Below are positions 1 to 8,459 of a DNA stretch of 64,000 bases, piece by piece; the stretch's first letter is position 1, and each line of letters begins with the position of its first letter. The position numbers were made by a program, and so were the translations under genes. The notes beneath the pieces are model-generated. The model did no database searches. It worked only from the letters and a program-made list of their open reading frames with translations, and was not told the DNA's origin. The DNA is from Bog-756 sp963710495 (lineage in GTDB: Bacteria > Actinomycetota > Acidimicrobiia > Acidimicrobiales > RAAP-2), in assembly GCA_963710495.1 (NCBI GenBank), contig CAVQAI010000007.1, forward strand, positions 186,001-250,000, in the 5' to 3' direction.

Positions 1-1008
1 AGATTCACCGGCGCCTCGTACCCCGGCACCAGGCGCCGGTACGAGTTCGTGGTCGGTGCGGCGAAGGCCAGTACGGCTCTGGCGTGGGTGAGCAGACCGC
101 CGACATACCAGCGTCCGACGTCGGAGAGCCCGCCGTAGCCGCTTTCCGAATAGAAGAGGGGCTCCCCACCGTTCCAGAGAGACTGGTGGACGTGCATGCC
201 TGAACCGTTGTCCTCGAAGAGCGGCTTGGGCATGAAGGTCGCCGTGCACCCCGCCCGGAAGGCCACGCTCTTCACGATGTACTTGTAGAGCATCAACTTG
301 TCCGCCATGGTGAGCAGGGTGTCGAACCTCATATCGATCTCGGCTTGGCCCGCCGTCCCTACCTCGTGGTGTTGCACCTCGACCTCGATCCCGAGGCGCT
401 CCATGGCGAGGATCATCTCGGATCGCATGTCCTGGAAATGGTCCATCGGGGGAACCGGGAAGTACCCCTCCTTGTAGCGCGGTTTGTAGCCCAGGTTTGG
501 GCCCTCATCACGTCCTGAGTTCCAGATTCCCTCAACCGATTCGACCTGGTAGAAGGCGGAATGGTGGTCTTGATCGAACCGGACATCGTCGAAGATGAAG
601 AATTCCGCTTCGGGCCCGAAGTAGACCGTGTCGGCAATGCCCGATGCTCGCAAGTGCTGTTCGGCCTTGAGGGCGACGTAGCGCGGGTCGCGGCTATAGC
701 TCTCCCCGGTGACCGGATCGTGGACGAAACAGTTCAGGTTGAGCGTCTTGTGCTCTCTGAAATTCGTCGATGACGGCGGTGGAGGGATCCGGACGCAGGA
801 TCATGTCCGACTCTTGGATCGCCTGGAACCCACGTATGGAGGAGCCGTCGAAGCCGTACCCGTCCTCGAACCCGTCCTCGGTGAGCATGCGGACCGGCAT
901 GGAGAAGTGCTGCATCAAACCAGGAAGGTCACAGAACCTGAGGTCGACGATCTCGATCCCTTCGTCCGTCGCCAGGCGGACGACCTCTGCAGCATTGCGC
1001 TTCTGCAT
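1..1008 (-). CDS. glnA: Glutamine synthetase type I, N-terminal part, runs off left edge, one frameshift
   Basis: Cytosolic enzyme that makes glutamine from glutamate, ammonia and ATP. About 335 N-terminal residues of roughly 470 are present. Family motifs seen in order are DGSSIRGF, GPEAEFFIFDD (metal-binding glutamate), NGSGMHVHQS and APTTNSYRRLVPGYEAP near the edge. The ATG at 1008 is preceded by a strong AGGGGAGGAG ribosome site, so this start is preferred over an in-frame one at 1053. An extra A in the AAA run at 760-762 breaks the frame after STAVIDEF; removing it restores REHKTLNLNCFVHDP, the normal continuation. I treat this as a sequence error. No operon partner is visible upstream. 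Confidence 0.93.
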
Positions 1009-1777
1009 TTCTCCTCCCCTTGGCGTCCGGCTCCTCGTCACAGGGATGACCAAGAGAGCGAACAGTCTTCGGTGAATAACGATCTACACCATCGGCGATG
1101 GTGCCGGGCGTAGACAATGATGAACGGACGATGAATTCTTCCGTCCGGCTGCACGTCCAAGGCTCTCCAGGCGCCAGCGATTCGAGCAAAGCGGGTGTCA
1201 GGCTGACGATCAAGGCGGCGCTCACTTCCTGAGACAAATCCAGATCGCCGGTGGCCTGGCCCGGGCTAGCTGACGAGTGCTGGCATGCGGAGTGACGAGA
1301 TTCTCGGTGGTCGTCCCGAGACTCGACCACGACACGAACCGAACCTGTCGTCCAAGTCTCTCTTCGGTTTGCGGACGAGCCTGCCGACAGGAACGACGGC
1401 CCGGGCGGGGCGCCTGAGGTAGGGACCCGTCCCGAAGCGGCCGTCCTGAGAACGGACCGGCATCCTCAGTACCCACCCGAGCGCCATTGGAGAGTCACGA
1501 AAGGTTCGCATACAGATCAGCCACTTGTGACGCTGCTGTTACCGGAGGATGTTACGAATTGGGAGAGGTCCGGAGGTCGAATCACAACGGTCTCATGTCG
1601 GTGGACCGGACAGAAGCTGTCCCGCGCCAGAACGTGCACAGCATCGCAGGTCACGCATCCAGGTGATCGGATCGGCCTTTGTGAGCGGCACGTCGCCCAT
1701 TGCCACTGCCGATGACCCGCTCCCTGGCGAGTCAGCCATAACCCAGTGGTCCTTCCGCATTGTCAGGAGGACGATCG
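1009..1777. other. Gene-free stretch of about 770 bases
   Basis: Short open frames exist on both strands but none has a ribosome site, recognisable domain or coding-type third-position bias. The interval must carry the glnA promoter (leftward) and the promoter of the secreted protein at 1778 (rightward). Two GTTAC words occur at about 1538-1556, but their spacing does not match a GlnR box. I see no tRNA, terminator hairpin or insertion element. G+C is lower than in the rest of the window. Confidence 0.5.
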
Positions 1778-3139
1778 ATGATGAATCGCCGGAAAGCCTG
1801 GAGTGCCGGATGCGTTCTCTGCATCGTCGCCGTTCTCGGTCTCGCCTCGACTTCCGCTGCTGCTGGGGACTCGGCTGTTCGGCCACTCGCTCCAGACCCA
1901 GCTGTTCGGCTCCCCGGCCCGGACCCGGACGTTCTGCTCCCGCCACCCGATCCGTCGGTTCAGCTCCCCGCCCCGGACCCGGACGTTCTGCTCCCGCCAC
2001 CCGATCCGTCAGTTCAGCTCCCCGCTCCCGACCCCTCCACTCAGTCCACCACCCCCACGCCGGGCCCTTCCGCTCAGTCCACCACCCCCACGCCGGACCC
2101 GTCCGCTCAGTCCACCACCCCCACCCCGGCACTTGAGTCCCCGGCTCCGGACCTGGCCCCTCAGTCGAACTCCGTGACCAGTGACTCGGCCATCAACAAC
2201 GGGACGGGTCGCTGCCGAACCAATCCAACTGCGGAGATTGCCGAGGGCGGCGTCTGGGATGGAGGTGGACGCTGCTACATCGTGCGCGAGGGAATTACGA
2301 TCACTTCGCCCGTCGTCGTGGAGAACGCGACGTTCTACGATCCGCAATCCCGAGCGCATCCCGGTGATCCGGTGCAACCGATCATCCGCGTGAAGGACAC
2401 CGCCGGTGTCCAACTGTCATCCCTAGCGCTCGTCGGGACGAACGAAGTAGGCGACTACCACGCCGAGATGGTTGGTGAGGCAGGGATCGACATCTTGAGC
2501 AGCGACAACGTCACCCTCACCGATGTCTCCACCACAAACACGTACGGCGATGGCATGACCCTCGGGTTCCAACCGGGCCATGCTCCGAGCCAGGGCCTCA
2601 CCGTAAACGGGCTCACCGTGTCGAATGCCGGTAGGGAGGGAGTGACGATGGGCTACGTCGATGGTGCCTCAATGAGCGACGTCACGATCCTCGGCTCGGC
2701 CCACAACAGCTGGGATTTCGAGAGTGACCTGCCTGGCGTCGGATCGGGCAACGTCGTCGTCACAAACGCCCTCGTTGATAAGGGCGTCCGCTTCATCGAA
2801 GACCTTTCGGGACCGGTCACGTTCGATGCCCCTGATATCTCCGGGGACGTCTCGCTCATCAATGACGCTGCGTTGTCCGGCCAGCCCGTGTCCTTCGTCG
2901 GCGGCACCATCCTGCTCAAGCATGCCTTTCACGGGATCCCGCCGGCCGGCATTTGGGTCAGTGGTCCAGGCAACCTCGAGTTCACCGATGTGGTCATCGG
3001 CCGACAGCCGTCGGTGGACGCAATCACGGGCCCCGCCTGGCTCGCCGTCGGCGGAGCGCATCTGACGTTCGATGGGGGGAGCCTGCCGCCTCCGTTGGGG
3101 GCGAACGATCCGTCATCCACCGTACAGGTGACCAATTGA
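1778..3139 (+). CDS. Secreted protein with Pro-rich repeat stalk and beta-helix-like domain
   Basis: A predicted exported protein of about 453 residues. The ATG at 1778 lies 7 bases after AGGAGG. A Sec signal peptide follows (basic MMNRRKAW, hydrophobic core, AXA-type end near STSAAAG). Residues of about 45-130 form a low-complexity stalk: two 18-residue Pro/Asp units (PDPDVLLPPPDPSVQLPA type) and three 11-residue Ser/Thr/Pro units. The C-terminal 300 residues have repeated short strands with the pattern of a right-handed parallel beta-helix (GVQLSSLALVG, NVTLTDVSTT, GLTVNGLTVSNA, GASMSDVTILG), as in pectate-lyase-like folds. No catalytic motif is recognised, so the role (glycan binding or cleavage at the surface) is open. 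G+C is lower than in the flanking genes from 3.6 kb on, compatible with transfer. Confidence 0.8.
   Translation: MMNRRKAWSAGCVLCIVAVLGLASTSAAAGDSAVRPLAPDPAVRLPGPDPDVLLPPPDPSVQLPAPDPDVLLPPPDPSVQLPAPDPSTQSTTPTPGPSAQSTTPTPDPSAQSTTPTPALESPAPDLAPQSNSVTSDSAINNGTGRCRTNPTAEIAEGGVWDGGGRCYIVREGITITSPVVVENATFYDPQSRAHPGDPVQPIIRVKDTAGVQLSSLALVGTNEVGDYHAEMVGEAGIDILSSDNVTLTDVSTTNTYGDGMTLGFQPGHAPSQGLTVNGLTVSNAGREGVTMGYVDGASMSDVTILGSAHNSWDFESDLPGVGSGNVVVTNALVDKGVRFIEDLSGPVTFDAPDISGDVSLINDAALSGQPVSFVGGTILLKHAFHGIPPAGIWVSGPGNLEFTDVVIGRQPSVDAITGPAWLAVGGAHLTFDGGSLPPPLGANDPSSTVQVTN
1921..2028 (+). repeat. 54-bp tandem repeat, two units, in the stalk of the secreted protein
   Basis: Units 1921-1974 and 1975-2028 both begin ggacccggacgttctg and are nearly identical. 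They encode 18 residues each of Pro/Asp-rich sequence. A degenerate partial unit precedes them. The in-frame length and near identity suggest recent expansion of a stalk. Confidence 0.85.
2041..2139 (+). repeat. 33-bp tandem repeat, three units, in the stalk of the secreted protein
   Basis: Units start at 2041, 2074 and 2107, each beginning tcagtccaccacccccac. They encode 11 residues rich in Ser, Thr and Pro, a likely O-glycosylated linker. The last unit has diverged at its end. Confidence 0.85.
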
Positions 3140-3229
3140 CTGTCACCTCGCGGCGCCGGAGGGGGCGGATGAACGCTCCGGTACCGAGACGTTTGATTCG
3201 CCGGCGATCGGATGGGTAGGAGTGAAGGC

Positions 3230-3592
3230 GTGAACCAGTCGATGGCCAAGATGCTGATGGATCCTTCATCGTCCGTGCCGGACCTGGGCGAACTCCTCCG
3301 ACGGCCGGCGTGGATGGAATCGGCCGCCTGCCGGGGAATGAGCACGGAGACGTTCATCTCGTCGCAGACTCGACCGTCCTACGCGGCCAAGGCCGTCTGC
3401 TCCACGTGCCCGGTCCATGTGGAGTGTCTCGCCTACGCCATGGCGGACGACTCGTGCGTCGGTGTTTGGGGCGGGACCTCGGCGGTGGAACGCCGATCGA
3501 TGCGCAACGGCATCCGTCTCCGCGTCCGATCACGTGGGCCTTCCACCCCGGTGGATCGGGCTCGGTCCTCCGCGGCGTCATCTGATCGATAG
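3230..3592 (+). CDS. WhiB-family iron-sulfur transcriptional regulator
   Basis: Actinobacterial WhiB-like protein of about 120 residues that binds a [4Fe-4S] cluster and works with sigma factor on promoters. The four cluster cysteines are C34, C57, C60 and C66 (AACRG, CSTCPVHVEC), followed by the GVWGGT turn and a basic C-terminal tail with several Arg residues that can touch DNA. The GTG at 3230 is chosen because TAGGAG lies 7 bases upstream; an in-frame ATG at 3212 has no such site. It stands alone, convergent with the permease gene at 3603. Which WhiB subclass it belongs to cannot be decided by eye. Confidence 0.92.
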   Translation: MNQSMAKMLMDPSSSVPDLGELLRRPAWMESAACRGMSTETFISSQTRPSYAAKAVCSTCPVHVECLAYAMADDSCVGVWGGTSAVERRSMRNGIRLRVRSRGPSTPVDRARSSAASSDR

Positions 3593-3602
3593 CTCACGCT
3601 GG

Positions 3603-4847
3603 CTACAGCGGACCGGTAGGGACCAAGAGGGCCAACGCCGCGGCCATGGCGATCGGCACGGAGATCAGGCCGAGGACGACCGCCCGCGCCACGGGCGGGT
3701 CGGCCCCGGCCGCGGTGGCCGTCCGCCACCAGAGGAACCAGGCCAACGACCCCGTTACGAAGAGATTGGGTCCGATGTTCAGACCGACCAAGAGGGCAAA
3801 GGGATGGGGCGGGACGCGGGCCGCCAACAGCGCTGCCGCGGGCAGGTTGTTCACCACGATCGATGCGCCCGCGGCCACGACCGCAGCGTTCACGGCGTCC
3901 AGGTGCGAGAGCAGCGTGACGGGACCGGACCAAGCTCTCCCCAGCGTCCCGAGTGCCACTGCGATGCCGAAGAGCCCGATCAGGACCGGGGTTCCGAGGA
4001 TGTCCCGCACATTCGAGAGCCGATTACGGCGCAGGACCAGGTGGACCCCGGCCACGATCACCCCGACCGCCAGCACGGGCAGGGCGGGCGAAGGCAACAC
4101 CAGGATCAGGCCGGTCGCAACCACGACGGCGGCGATGCCCAGCCCCCCGCTCAGGCGGGCCGGCTGAGGCGGGACGACCTCCTTCCCACCGGTTCGAGTC
4201 CCACGCCGCCGCCACATCGTCCATTCGACAACGGCGATGGTCGAGCCCGTGACGAGCACCGAACCGGCCCACGGGAGCAGCATGCGCCCGAGGAACTGGC
4301 CGCCGGAGAGATGCAGGTGTCCCAGCACCATCAGGTTGGTGAGGTTCGATCCCGGCAGCAGGAGGCTCCCCGCGTTGGCGAGAAGCAGGCAGGCCACGAG
4401 CAGTGGTGCCTCGTCCCAGCCCCGGCTTCTGGCGGCATGGACGAGCACCGGCGTGAGGAAGACCACCGAGGTGTCGAGATTGAGGAGGGCGGTCACCAGC
4501 GCAATCGTGACGGTGGCGGCCACCAACAACACCACTGCATCGGGCGCCAGCGCCGCCAACCGGTGGCCCACAACCGAAAAGAGTCCGTCGTTGTCGGCAA
4601 CCAAGCCGACGAGTAGCAGGCCGGCGACGAGGACGAACGGCGACCAAACCTGCCCGGCGGCTGACCAGGCCCGACCCGAGTCGAGGACGATCGCTACGGC
4701 CCCGGCGGCGACGCCCAAGACCGCCACCAATGAACTGGCCCGTTGGATCCTCGACGACGGCAGTCCGGACACGGCGAACAAGCATGCCCTCCGCGGCCCG
4801 GCCGAAACACCGTTCCGCGCCGCAGGTTCGGTCAGGACTTGAGCCAC
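3603..4847 (-). CDS. ArsB/NhaD-type ion permease
   Basis: An integral membrane protein of 414 residues with about 10-12 hydrophobic segments, of the ArsB/ion-transporter superfamily (arsenite efflux or related anion/proton antiport). The paired family signatures are visible: NLDTSVVFLTPV and SNLTNLMVLG in the first half, VVNNLPAAALLA and GLNIGPNLFVTGSLAW in the second, which are the inverted-repeat signature loops. The GTG start at 4847 lies inside the end of the upstream hydrolase gene (16-base overlap), so the two are probably co-translated. No arsR or arsC is nearby, so arsenite as the substrate is not supported by context. Confidence 0.82.
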   Translation of the reverse strand: MAQVLTEPAARNGVSAGPRRACLFAVSGLPSSRIQRASSLVAVLGVAAGAVAIVLDSGRAWSAAGQVWSPFVLVAGLLLVGLVADNDGLFSVVGHRLAALAPDAVVLLVAATVTIALVTALLNLDTSVVFLTPVLVHAARSRGWDEAPLLVACLLLANAGSLLLPGSNLTNLMVLGHLHLSGGQFLGRMLLPWAGSVLVTGSTIAVVEWTMWRRRGTRTGGKEVVPPQPARLSGGLGIAAVVVATGLILVLPSPALPVLAVGVIVAGVHLVLRRNRLSNVRDILGTPVLIGLFGIAVALGTLGRAWSGPVTLLSHLDAVNAAVVAAGASIVVNNLPAAALLAARVPPHPFALLVGLNIGPNLFVTGSLAWFLWWRTATAAGADPPVARAVVLGLISVPIAMAAALALLVPTGPL

Positions 4848-5401
4848 GAGCCGACGACGTCGGCCACCTCGGCCTCCTGCTTCCGCAACGAGTGGTCACC
4901 GTCCACGAAGACCAGCGTGACGTCGCCGGGGATGGCCACCGTCTCACGCTGGAGCTCGGCCGGCGAGCCGAACGGGTCCCGGCGACCGGAGACGAACAGA
5001 CACGGCACGCCCAGCCCGGGAAAGTGCGCCGTGCGGAGTCGGTCGGGCCGGCCCGGGGGATGCAACGGAAAGCTGACCAGGACGAGGCGGGCCACCGCCA
5101 GACCCTCGGCCACGGCCATCGAGCACATCCGGCCGCCCATCGATCGACCGCCTACGGCGATCCGTCCGGTGGAGGCCTGGAGTCGCTCGGCCAGCGCCGA
5201 TGTGGCGCTGCGGACCGTGGCGATGCAAACCTCCGGGGGGTCGGGTCGGCGCTTCCCGGCCGCCTGCCCCGGAAACTCGACCCGCTCCACCGCGATGCCG
5301 ACCGCCCTCACCGCGGCATCGATGGCCACCAGCCCGGAATGGTCCCGTCGAGCACTGGCTCCCGGTGTCAACACCAGGCCGATGGGGCCAGGTTCGCTCA
5401 T
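4832..5401 (-). CDS. Alpha/beta hydrolase of the TEX30/KANL3 type
   Basis: A cytosolic hydrolase of 189 residues. The nucleophile elbow GGRSMGGR gives Ser87; the other triad members fit Asp142 (SGRRDPFG) and His170 (VDGDHS). The N-terminal GLVLTPGAS strand-turn (oxyanion region) is typical of the family. The start ATG at 5401 gives MSEPGPIG; the open frame continues upstream but only opposite the next gene. It overlaps the permease gene downstream by 16 bases. The substrate is unknown. Confidence 0.8.
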   Translation of the reverse strand: MSEPGPIGLVLTPGASARRDHSGLVAIDAAVRAVGIAVERVEFPGQAAGKRRPDPPEVCIATVRSATSALAERLQASTGRIAVGGRSMGGRMCSMAVAEGLAVARLVLVSFPLHPPGRPDRLRTAHFPGLGVPCLFVSGRRDPFGSPAELQRETVAIPGDVTLVFVDGDHSLRKQEAEVADVVGSWLKS

Positions 5402-5470
5402 CCCGACATCATGGTCCTCGGGCCCCGCTCCGTCCTCTGCCGACCACCGGGCCGGATAGGGTGCCGCCGC

Positions 5471-5944
5471 ATGGCCACGGAGCGGTTCGCGATCCGGCGC
5501 ACCATCGCCGCAGATCCCTCGACGATCTTCCGCCTGTTGTGCGATCCCCGCGGTCACGTGGCCATCGACGCCTCGGGGATGCTCATGGACGCCACCGGTG
5601 GGCCGGTGCGGGCCGTGGGCGACACGTTCGTCGTGCACATGGACCGCGAGGCCCTCAACGACCGGCCGATGGGCCGCTACAACGTCGTCGTCACCATCGC
5701 CACACTCGAACCCGATCGTGAGATCGCCTGGACGATCGCCGGCGAAAACCGTCCTTCGGTCGGACATGTCTACGGCTACAGCTTGCATCCGGCCGAGGGG
5801 GGGACCCTGGTGACGTCGTACTACGATTGGTCGGCGATCGATCCGGACCTGAAGCGGACAGGAATCTTCCCGGTCCTCCCCGAGGACACGCTGCGGGCGA
5901 CGCTCGGGATCCTCGCCCGGACGGTGGAACAGTCACGGGGGTAG
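5471..5944 (+). CDS. SRPBCC (START-like) family protein
   Basis: A 157-residue small ligand-binding protein of the polyketide-cyclase/dehydrase (SRPBCC) superfamily. The typical order is seen: N-terminal strand (FAIRRTIAADPSTIFRLLCDP), helix, a long antiparallel sheet (GRYNVVVTIATLEPDREIAWTI) and a C-terminal helix (LRATLGILARTVEQ). ATG at 5471. The ligand is unknown. A second SRPBCC gene follows after 10 bases, so the two form a pair. Confidence 0.75.
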   Translation: MATERFAIRRTIAADPSTIFRLLCDPRGHVAIDASGMLMDATGGPVRAVGDTFVVHMDREALNDRPMGRYNVVVTIATLEPDREIAWTIAGENRPSVGHVYGYSLHPAEGGTLVTSYYDWSAIDPDLKRTGIFPVLPEDTLRATLGILARTVEQSRG

Positions 5945-5954
5945 TGTCCGTCAC

Positions 5955-6422
5955 ATGGCCGAACAGGTCACCGTGAGCCGGGAGATCGCCGCGCCGGCCC
6001 AGCAGGTGTGGAACATGGTCTCCGACTTGACCCGGATGGGCGAATGGTCACCGGAGAACGAGGGGGCCAGATGGCTCGGGGGTGCCACCGGTCCGACGGT
6101 CGGGGCCAAGTTCCGGGGCGTGAACCGCAACGGCAAGAAGCGATGGTCGACGGCCGGAACGGTGGTCGACGCACAGCCCGGCGGCTCGCTCGCCTTCCGA
6201 GTGGCGGCGGTGGGCTTCCCCGTCTCCGAGTGGCGCTACCGGTTCGAATCGACCACCGATGGGTGTCGGGTCACCGAGACATGGACGGATCGCCGGGGCC
6301 GTCTGGTCAAAGCACTGGGGAAGCCGGTGAGCGGCGTCGGTGACCGGGTGACCCACAACCGGAAGACCATGGAGGAGACCCTCCGGCGCCTGAAGGCGGC
6401 CGCCGAGCAGGGCTCCGGTTGA
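5955..6422 (+). CDS. SRPBCC (START-like) family protein, second copy
   Basis: A 155-residue SRPBCC protein starting MAEQVTVSREIAAPAQQVW, with the characteristic Asp-hx-Met-xx-Trp-Ser-Pro-Glu turn (DLTRMGEWSPE) and the C-terminal helix ending MEETLRRLKAAA. It follows the previous SRPBCC gene by 10 bases, is probably co-transcribed with it, and is a distant paralogue. Ligand unknown. Confidence 0.8.
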   Translation: MAEQVTVSREIAAPAQQVWNMVSDLTRMGEWSPENEGARWLGGATGPTVGAKFRGVNRNGKKRWSTAGTVVDAQPGGSLAFRVAAVGFPVSEWRYRFESTTDGCRVTETWTDRRGRLVKALGKPVSGVGDRVTHNRKTMEETLRRLKAAAEQGSG

Positions 6423-6510
6423 GCAGTCGGGCGACTTCCACTGGCCCGGAGCGGGTCCGGCCCCGCCCGCCGCCGGCGGGTGGATTCGACTTGTCCTAGC
6501 ATCGATCCCG

Positions 6511-6990
6511 ATGAACGCGGCTGAGCTGTGGGTCGAGTCGTACCAGGGCGAAGTGCTGGGCGAGGCCCTGTTCGGGTTGTTGGCCGTGCGCCAGGACGAT
6601 CCCGAGCACCGTCATCAGCTCGAAGTGCTCACGCTGCTGGAGCGGACGACGAAGGAGCTGGCCGAGACGGTGTTCGAGCAGCGGGAGCTGGACCGCGGTG
6701 ACTCCGCAGCCACGCTCGCCACTGCCGCCCAGCTGGCCGACGGCCTGGCCGACACGTCGTGGACGGACTTTCTCGGTTCGTTCGAGCCGATCATCTCCGA
6801 GTTCCTGACCAAATACCGCCAACTGGTCCAACTGGCCGGTGACGCCACCGAGCAAGCCATCGCCGAGGCCTACGTGGCCCATGAGCTGGCCCTGGCCTCG
6901 TTCGCCCGCCGATCGCTCGGCCAGGAGTCGGGTGACCCGCTGGCCGAGATCCTCGCCCTCCCCCACGTCGCCGCCGAATTGGCCGCCTGA
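6511..6990 (+). CDS. All-helical protein, possibly ferritin-like
   Basis: A 159-residue, mainly alpha-helical acidic protein without signal peptide or membrane segment. Helices carry Glu and His in positions that resemble a ferritin-like four-helix bundle (GEVLGEALFGLL, EHRHQLEVLTLLERTTKE, AYVAHELALASFARR). That assignment is inference from pattern only; I do not recognise the family with certainty. ATG at 6511. It follows a short GC-rich hairpin (6466-6480) that may separate it from the SRPBCC pair. Confidence 0.6.
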   Translation: MNAAELWVESYQGEVLGEALFGLLAVRQDDPEHRHQLEVLTLLERTTKELAETVFEQRELDRGDSAATLATAAQLADGLADTSWTDFLGSFEPIISEFLTKYRQLVQLAGDATEQAIAEAYVAHELALASFARRSLGQESGDPLAEILALPHVAAELAA

Positions 6991-7262
6991 CCCGGGTCCC
7001 ACGCCGCCCGCACATCTGAACCCGGCCGCAGCACCGTAGAAGGAGCGCCGGCCGTGAACGACCGCGGCCGCACGGATCGCCCAACCCCGGCGCCAGCCTG
7101 GCGGGAATCGGAGGGCCGGTCCTGGTCTCGGTGGCCGATCACGGGGGCCAGGACCGGGCCGCCACCACCCCGCAACGGCGCCTCGGCAGGGCCGGCAGGC
7201 AGTACACCCTGCGCTCCATGCCCGTAGCATCCTCGGCCAAGAGCGACCAGATGGAGCCCGGC
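6991..7262. other. Intergenic stretch with one marginal small frame
   Basis: A frame from GTG 7054 to TAG 7227 (57 residues) has AAGGAG 9 bases upstream but encodes an Arg/Pro/Gly-rich string with no recognisable domain. I do not call it a gene. The interval should hold the promoter of the SDR gene. Confidence 0.35.
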
Positions 7263-8120
7263 ATGAGCAGACCACGACCTTCCGAGGTCGCCCCCATCGA
7301 GGATTGGAGCCGGCTGCTCGCCGGCCAGGTGGCCGTGGTCACCGGCGCCGGTGACGGGATCGGCCGAGCCATCGCTCTGCTCTTCGCCGGCCACGGCGCG
7401 GCGGTCGAGATCGCCGAAATCGACCCGGGCCGCGCCGGCGGCGTGACCGAGGAGATCACCGCGGGCGGCGGCACGGCCCGGTCGCATGTGGTCGATGTCC
7501 GGCAACCGGCCGACGTCGAGCGTTTGGCCGCCGCCGTCCTCGGCGAGCACGGCCGCATCGATGTGCTGGTCAACAACGTGGGCGACTACCGGCCACTCGT
7601 CCCCTTCGAACACTCGACCTCCGAGTCGTGGGAGGCGATGTACCGGGCCAACCTGTTCCACGTGTTCGCCGTGACCCGGGCCTTCATCGGCCCCATGGTC
7701 GATCGGGCCCAGGGCGCCATCGTCAACGTGCACTCGGTCGAGGGGCTGCGCGGGTATCCCGGCGACCCCGTCTACGCCGCCATGAAGGCAGCCGTGGCCC
7801 ATTTCACGACCAGCCTGGCCGTCTCCGTCGGGCGAAAGGGCATCCGGGTCAACGCCATCGCCCCCGACCTGACCCAGTCGAGCCAGGTCGACTACATCAG
7901 CGGATCCGAAGGGCACGACCCGCGGTGGGCATCGTGGGCACCGGTGGGTCGCCTGGGCTGGCCCGAGGACCAGGCCCGGGTGGCCTTGTTCCTCGCCTCC
8001 GGTCTGTCCGGGTACGTGACGGGCCACAGCGTGCCCGTCGACGGTGGGACGAAGGCCGGCGGAGGCTGGTACTACTCACCGTCGGCGGGTCGCTTCGTCA
8101 ACCGGCCCGCCTCGCTCTAG
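7263..8120 (+). CDS. Short-chain dehydrogenase/reductase
   Basis: An NAD(P)-dependent oxidoreductase of 285 residues with a Rossmann fold. The cofactor motif TGAGDGIGRA, the NNVG version of the NNAG motif, the catalytic Ser in VNVHSVEG and the YAAMK active-site Tyr/Lys pair are all present, and the C-terminus has the common GHSVPVDGG segment. The ATG at 7263 is chosen for a GGAG 7 bases before it; in-frame ATGs at 7251 and 7218 are alternatives. It is followed by DUF2277 after 38 bases. Substrate unknown. Confidence 0.9.
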   Translation: MSRPRPSEVAPIEDWSRLLAGQVAVVTGAGDGIGRAIALLFAGHGAAVEIAEIDPGRAGGVTEEITAGGGTARSHVVDVRQPADVERLAAAVLGEHGRIDVLVNNVGDYRPLVPFEHSTSESWEAMYRANLFHVFAVTRAFIGPMVDRAQGAIVNVHSVEGLRGYPGDPVYAAMKAAVAHFTTSLAVSVGRKGIRVNAIAPDLTQSSQVDYISGSEGHDPRWASWAPVGRLGWPEDQARVALFLASGLSGYVTGHSVPVDGGTKAGGGWYYSPSAGRFVNRPASL

Positions 8121-8158
8121 GGGCAAAGGGCGGACCGCCTTCGGCCTAGGGTGAGGCG

Positions 8159-8413
8159 ATGTGCCGAAACATCACCACCCTGCGGGGGCTCGAGCCCCCG
8201 CCCACGCCGGAGGAGATCGAGGCGGCAGCCCGGCAGTACGTCCGCAAGGTGAGCGGCGTGCAGACCACCTCGCCGGCCACCGAGGCCGCCTTCGACGTCG
8301 CCGTCAGGAGTGTCACCGAGGCCACCACGCGGCTGCTGGCCGATCTGCCTCCCCGCCGGCAACCGCCGCCCACCCTCCCGCCGCTTCGGCGGCTGCCCGC
8401 CTCTCGGCGCTGA
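8159..8413 (+). CDS. DUF2277 family small protein
   Basis: An 84-residue protein beginning MCRNITTLRGLEPPPTPEEI and continuing QYVRKVSGVQ, the hallmark of the DUF2277 family common in actinobacteria. The function of the family is unknown; it is small, soluble and helical. It sits between an SDR and a membrane protein with the same orientation. The conserved second-residue Cys is present. Confidence 0.85.
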   Translation: MCRNITTLRGLEPPPTPEEIEAAARQYVRKVSGVQTTSPATEAAFDVAVRSVTEATTRLLADLPPRRQPPPTLPPLRRLPASRR

Positions 8414-8459
8414 TCCCCGACTGAACCTCGCCCGCCGGCGATCAGCCCCACCCTGCCCT

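Noticed and set aside
7054..7227. 57-codon frame with a fair ribosome site
   Set aside because: Product is Arg/Pro/Gly-rich with no recognisable feature and no coupling to a neighbour. Noted only as marginal.
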